Shown here piece by piece: positions 62,170 to 64,000 of a DNA stretch of 64,000 bases. The translations under genes and the position numbers were made by a program. This stretch comes from Microbulbifer elongatus (GTDB taxonomy: Bacteria; Pseudomonadota; Gammaproteobacteria; Pseudomonadales; Cellvibrionaceae), in contig NZ_CP088953.1 in assembly GCF_021165935.1 (NCBI RefSeq), forward strand, positions 930,001 through 994,000. Direction: 5' to 3'. Numbering within the stretch: position 1 is the stretch's first letter; every line of letters starts with the position of its first letter. The notes below the pieces were generated by a model, which worked only from the letters and a program-made list of their open reading frames with translations, was not told where the DNA came from and did no database searches.

Positions 62170-62734
62170 TCAGGGAGCCGGCCACTGGACGACAGTAAAT
62201 TCCGGCTGCTGTTTGCCGCCGGCATCGGAAATACGCAGTTCAATTACTGCGGGCTCATCGGTCTTGTCCAGTTCCAGCGTGGCGGCGCGTTTGAACTCGC
62301 GCTGCTCGGGGCCAATGCCGTTGAAGAATGCGGTAATTGTATGCTCGCCGGATTTCAGGTTGCCTTTGAACAGGGGCTGGATGCCGCCGCGAAACAGGGC
62401 GTCTTTCTGGTGCTCGGTGTACAGGTGGGTTTCCACCAGTTTGTTGTCGATATGCAACTTTACCGAGTCGAGGTCGAAAAAGTGACCCACATCCATGGAA
62501 ACGTAGACAGCGATCTGGCTCTGGGCGGGGAACAGCAGGTCTTCTTCCAGCACCAGCAGATCGCGGTTCAGTTTGAGCACTTCTTTTTTTCAGGGATTCG
62601 AGATCGTCCGCGGGGAAGTCAGCGGACTGCGCCCCCGCCGGCGCGGTAACCGTCAGTGAAAAAGCAGCGGTCAGCGCGTAAAAATAGGCTTTGAGGCTGT
62701 TGCGGTCAGTAAAAGCGGAGCACAGGGAAAACAT
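62170..62734 (-). pseudogene. secreted coiled-coil protein, broken by a frameshift in A7
   Basis: The first gene of the operon begins at ATG 62734 with a signal peptide (APAGAQSADFPADDL) and runs into AAAAAAA (62584-62590). After the run the coding sense continues only in another frame (VLKLNRDLLVLEEDLLFPAQ ... QPEFTVVQWPAP, stop 62170). Removing one A joins both parts into an uninterrupted protein of about 187 residues: signal, short coiled coil, beta-rich domain. In related operons this family is sometimes labelled AraC regulator, but no DNA-binding domain is visible here. It could be a true mutation, transcriptional slippage or a sequencing error. Confidence 0.75.
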
Positions 62735-62822
62735 GCTGAAACCTGAAATATAGTGTGATCGGTTGTCGTTTAATTATTCGCGCAAATGGACGGGTGATTA
62801 TGCCCGGGCATCACATTTTAAT

Positions 62823-62838
62823 TGTGATGCGTTTCACA
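62823..62838 (-). promoter_or_regulatory. CRP/Vfr-type site upstream of the Exb/TPR operon
   Basis: TGTGA-TGCGTT-TCACA is a perfect CRP-consensus palindrome about 90-105 bases before the first gene. It overlaps a second perfect dyad, GCATCACA ... TGTGATGC (62808-62830), so two binding modes are possible. The gap between apbE and the operon (62735-62891) otherwise has no gene. Confidence 0.7.
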
Positions 62839-62891
62839 TTTGCGCCTCGGCGCGCAGGGTATTTCACAGCGGTGACAGAATTGGGCAGCCG

Positions 62892-63920
62892 CTAAGGCTG
62901 CGGGCCTGCCAGGCCCCGGGAAAAAAACATCTGGCGGTCAGCATCGATGACGATCGCCTCATATCCATCCATCTGGTCGATCAATGCGAGTCCCTTGCTC
63001 TTACCCAGTACGAAGACACTAGTGGATAACGGGTCGGTATCAAACCCGGCGGGGCCAATCACGCTGACACTGATCAGCGTTTCTTCCACGGAGTCGCGGT
63101 CTGCCGCTTCGCCATCTTTGCTATCGGTATCTGCAGGCTTACCGGTGGCCGGGTCGAAGATATGGTGCACCCGGTGATCGTCGTCATCGATAAAAAAACG
63201 CTCATAATCTCCGGAGGTGGAGATCGCGGTATTCTCCAGTGGAATTACCGCGGCATTTTTGCTTTTGTCCCTGGGGTGGCGGATGCCGACCAGCCAGGGT
63301 TTACCCCGTTTGTCACCCAGTAGACGCGCGTCGCCGCCGGCGCTGACATTGGCGTTGGTGACACCGTATTGTTTCAGAATATCCACCGCGCGGTCTACCG
63401 CGTAACCCTTGGCGATACCACCGAGATCAATTTTGGTGCGACTGTCACCATAGCGCAGTGTGCCTTTGCTCCGGTCCAACTGCAGGTGGTGATAGCCGAT
63501 GGCATCGCGCAGGTTCTCGGTGGTGTCACTGTCCACCTGCTTGCCGTCGCGAAAGTTGTACAGACTGCCCAGGGTGGCAAAAGTGATATCGAAGGCCCCG
63601 TGGGTCTGCCTGCTGTAAAACAGGGATTTATCCACGATCCGTGCCAGCTCGTCGGAGATCTGAACCGGCCCCTGCCCTGCTTCCCGGTTTACCCGCGATA
63701 GTTCACTGTCTTCTTTGTAGGGTGACAGAGCCGCGTCCAGGCGGCGGAATTCATCCATGACCGCGCGGTTGATCTGCCGGGCTTTTTGCTCGTCCTGGTA
63801 CCAGAATTGCAGATGGACCTCAGTGCCCATGATTGCCTGCTTGTCATAGTGCCACTCGGCGTGCGCAGTGGCGGCCGCGAGCAGTGTGCAGGCAATCAGA
63901 AAAAGGCGCTTTGGGTACAT
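62892..63920 (-). CDS. apbE: FAD:protein FMN transferase
   Basis: A 342-residue protein with an N-terminal signal (LAAATAHAEW), so periplasmic, and an ApbE domain that attaches FMN to threonine of exported flavoproteins such as Nqr or Rnf subunits. Visible motifs are MGTEVHLQFW, GGIAKGYAVDRAVDIL, the NVSAGGDARLLG block, and ISTSGDYERFF. The substrate protein is not encoded here. It lies upstream of the Exb/TPR operon on the same strand, with a CRP-type site in between. Confidence 0.93.
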   Translation of the reverse strand: MYPKRLFLIACTLLAAATAHAEWHYDKQAIMGTEVHLQFWYQDEQKARQINRAVMDEFRRLDAALSPYKEDSELSRVNREAGQGPVQISDELARIVDKSLFYSRQTHGAFDITFATLGSLYNFRDGKQVDSDTTENLRDAIGYHHLQLDRSKGTLRYGDSRTKIDLGGIAKGYAVDRAVDILKQYGVTNANVSAGGDARLLGDKRGKPWLVGIRHPRDKSKNAAVIPLENTAISTSGDYERFFIDDDDHRVHHIFDPATGKPADTDSKDGEAADRDSVEETLISVSVIGPAGFDTDPLSTSVFVLGKSKGLALIDQMDGYEAIVIDADRQMFFSRGLAGPQP

Positions 63921-63956
63921 CGTTGTGTCTGTCGTGTGCTTAGGTTTAAGGCAAAA

Positions 63957-64000
63957 TTACCGAATCGGAGCAAACGCGGTGAGGCTGTCCATCAGGCTGG
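63957..64000 (-). CDS. possible 3' end of a truncated CDS
   Basis: On the minus strand a frame enters from the right edge and ends TAA (63957-63959) with ...DSLTAFAPIR. Only 13 full codons are visible, so the evidence is weak; the support is the 36-base gap to apbE on the same strand. No family can be named. Confidence 0.3.
   Translation of the reverse strand, partial: SLMDSLTAFAPIR

Noticed and set aside
62584..62590. Programmed -1 frameshifting on the A run
   Set aside because: A -1 slip leads to a stop within a few codons; the intact frame needs a net +1 shift, so slippage in RNA or an indel is more likely.
1..64000. tRNA, rRNA, CRISPR array, insertion sequence or prophage
   Set aside because: No cloverleaf-like sequence, no regularly spaced direct repeats, no transposase, integrase or phage structural gene was seen on either strand.

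Overview
The window is chromosomal DNA, rich in G+C, from a free-living Gram-negative gammaproteobacterium. The best guess is a marine Cellvibrionales relative such as Microbulbifer. The evidence is the order typA - thiI - glnA - ntrB - ntrC, familiar from Pseudomonas and its relatives, the yrfG / hslR / hslO / pckA neighbourhood known from gammaproteobacteria, many lipoproteins and outer-membrane barrels, and a secreted CBM6 protein of a kind typical of polysaccharide degraders. I see no rRNA, tRNA, CRISPR, transposase or phage gene. The genus is an inference; the class is well supported.

Layout. 1-8.2 kb holds housekeeping and signalling genes: NAD-dependent epimerase, MscS channel, DUF885 lipoprotein, malic enzyme, hot-dog thioesterase, diguanylate cyclase, macro-domain protein. 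8.2-13.6 kb is a compact island with an ECF sigma factor, its anti-sigma factor, a secreted subtilase, an outer-membrane barrel and a secreted Ala-rich protein. Three promoter-like copies of GGGAAT-N15-CCGT(T/G) precede the sigma gene, the subtilase gene and the Ala-rich gene, so the island looks like a self-contained regulon. 13.7-19 kb has a GST-like protein, a LuxR regulator and a 1231-residue lipoprotein. 19-31 kb is the typA / thiI / glnA / ntrBC core with a VOC protein and a CBM6 protein inserted. NtrC boxes and sigma-54 promoters are visible before glnA and, separately, before ntrB. 31-45 kb contains envelope enzymes, pckA, hslO, hslR, yrfG, cysK and cysQ. Four copies of a composite inverted-repeat element lie between these genes: the stems differ from copy to copy, while the core and the hairpin loop are conserved.

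45-53 kb carries two outer-membrane proteins, a DUF898 / M48 peptidase / DUF2939 / DUF2237 gene run and two tandem PAS-LuxR regulators. 53.2-62.7 kb is a nine-gene minus-strand operon: a coiled-coil secreted protein (frameshifted in an A7 tract), three TPR proteins, a small lipoprotein, one TolQ/ExbB-like and two TolR/ExbD-like subunits, and an AgmX/PglI-type TonB-like protein. This set resembles the Agl-Glt trans-envelope machinery of Myxococcus. A perfect CRP-type palindrome lies just upstream of it. An ApbE flavin transferase closes the window.

The strongest candidates for new biology are the Agl/Glt-like operon (including its unequal pair of ExbD subunits), the ECF-controlled secreted-protein island, and the composite inverted-repeat family. 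All functional statements come from reading the sequence; no database search was run.
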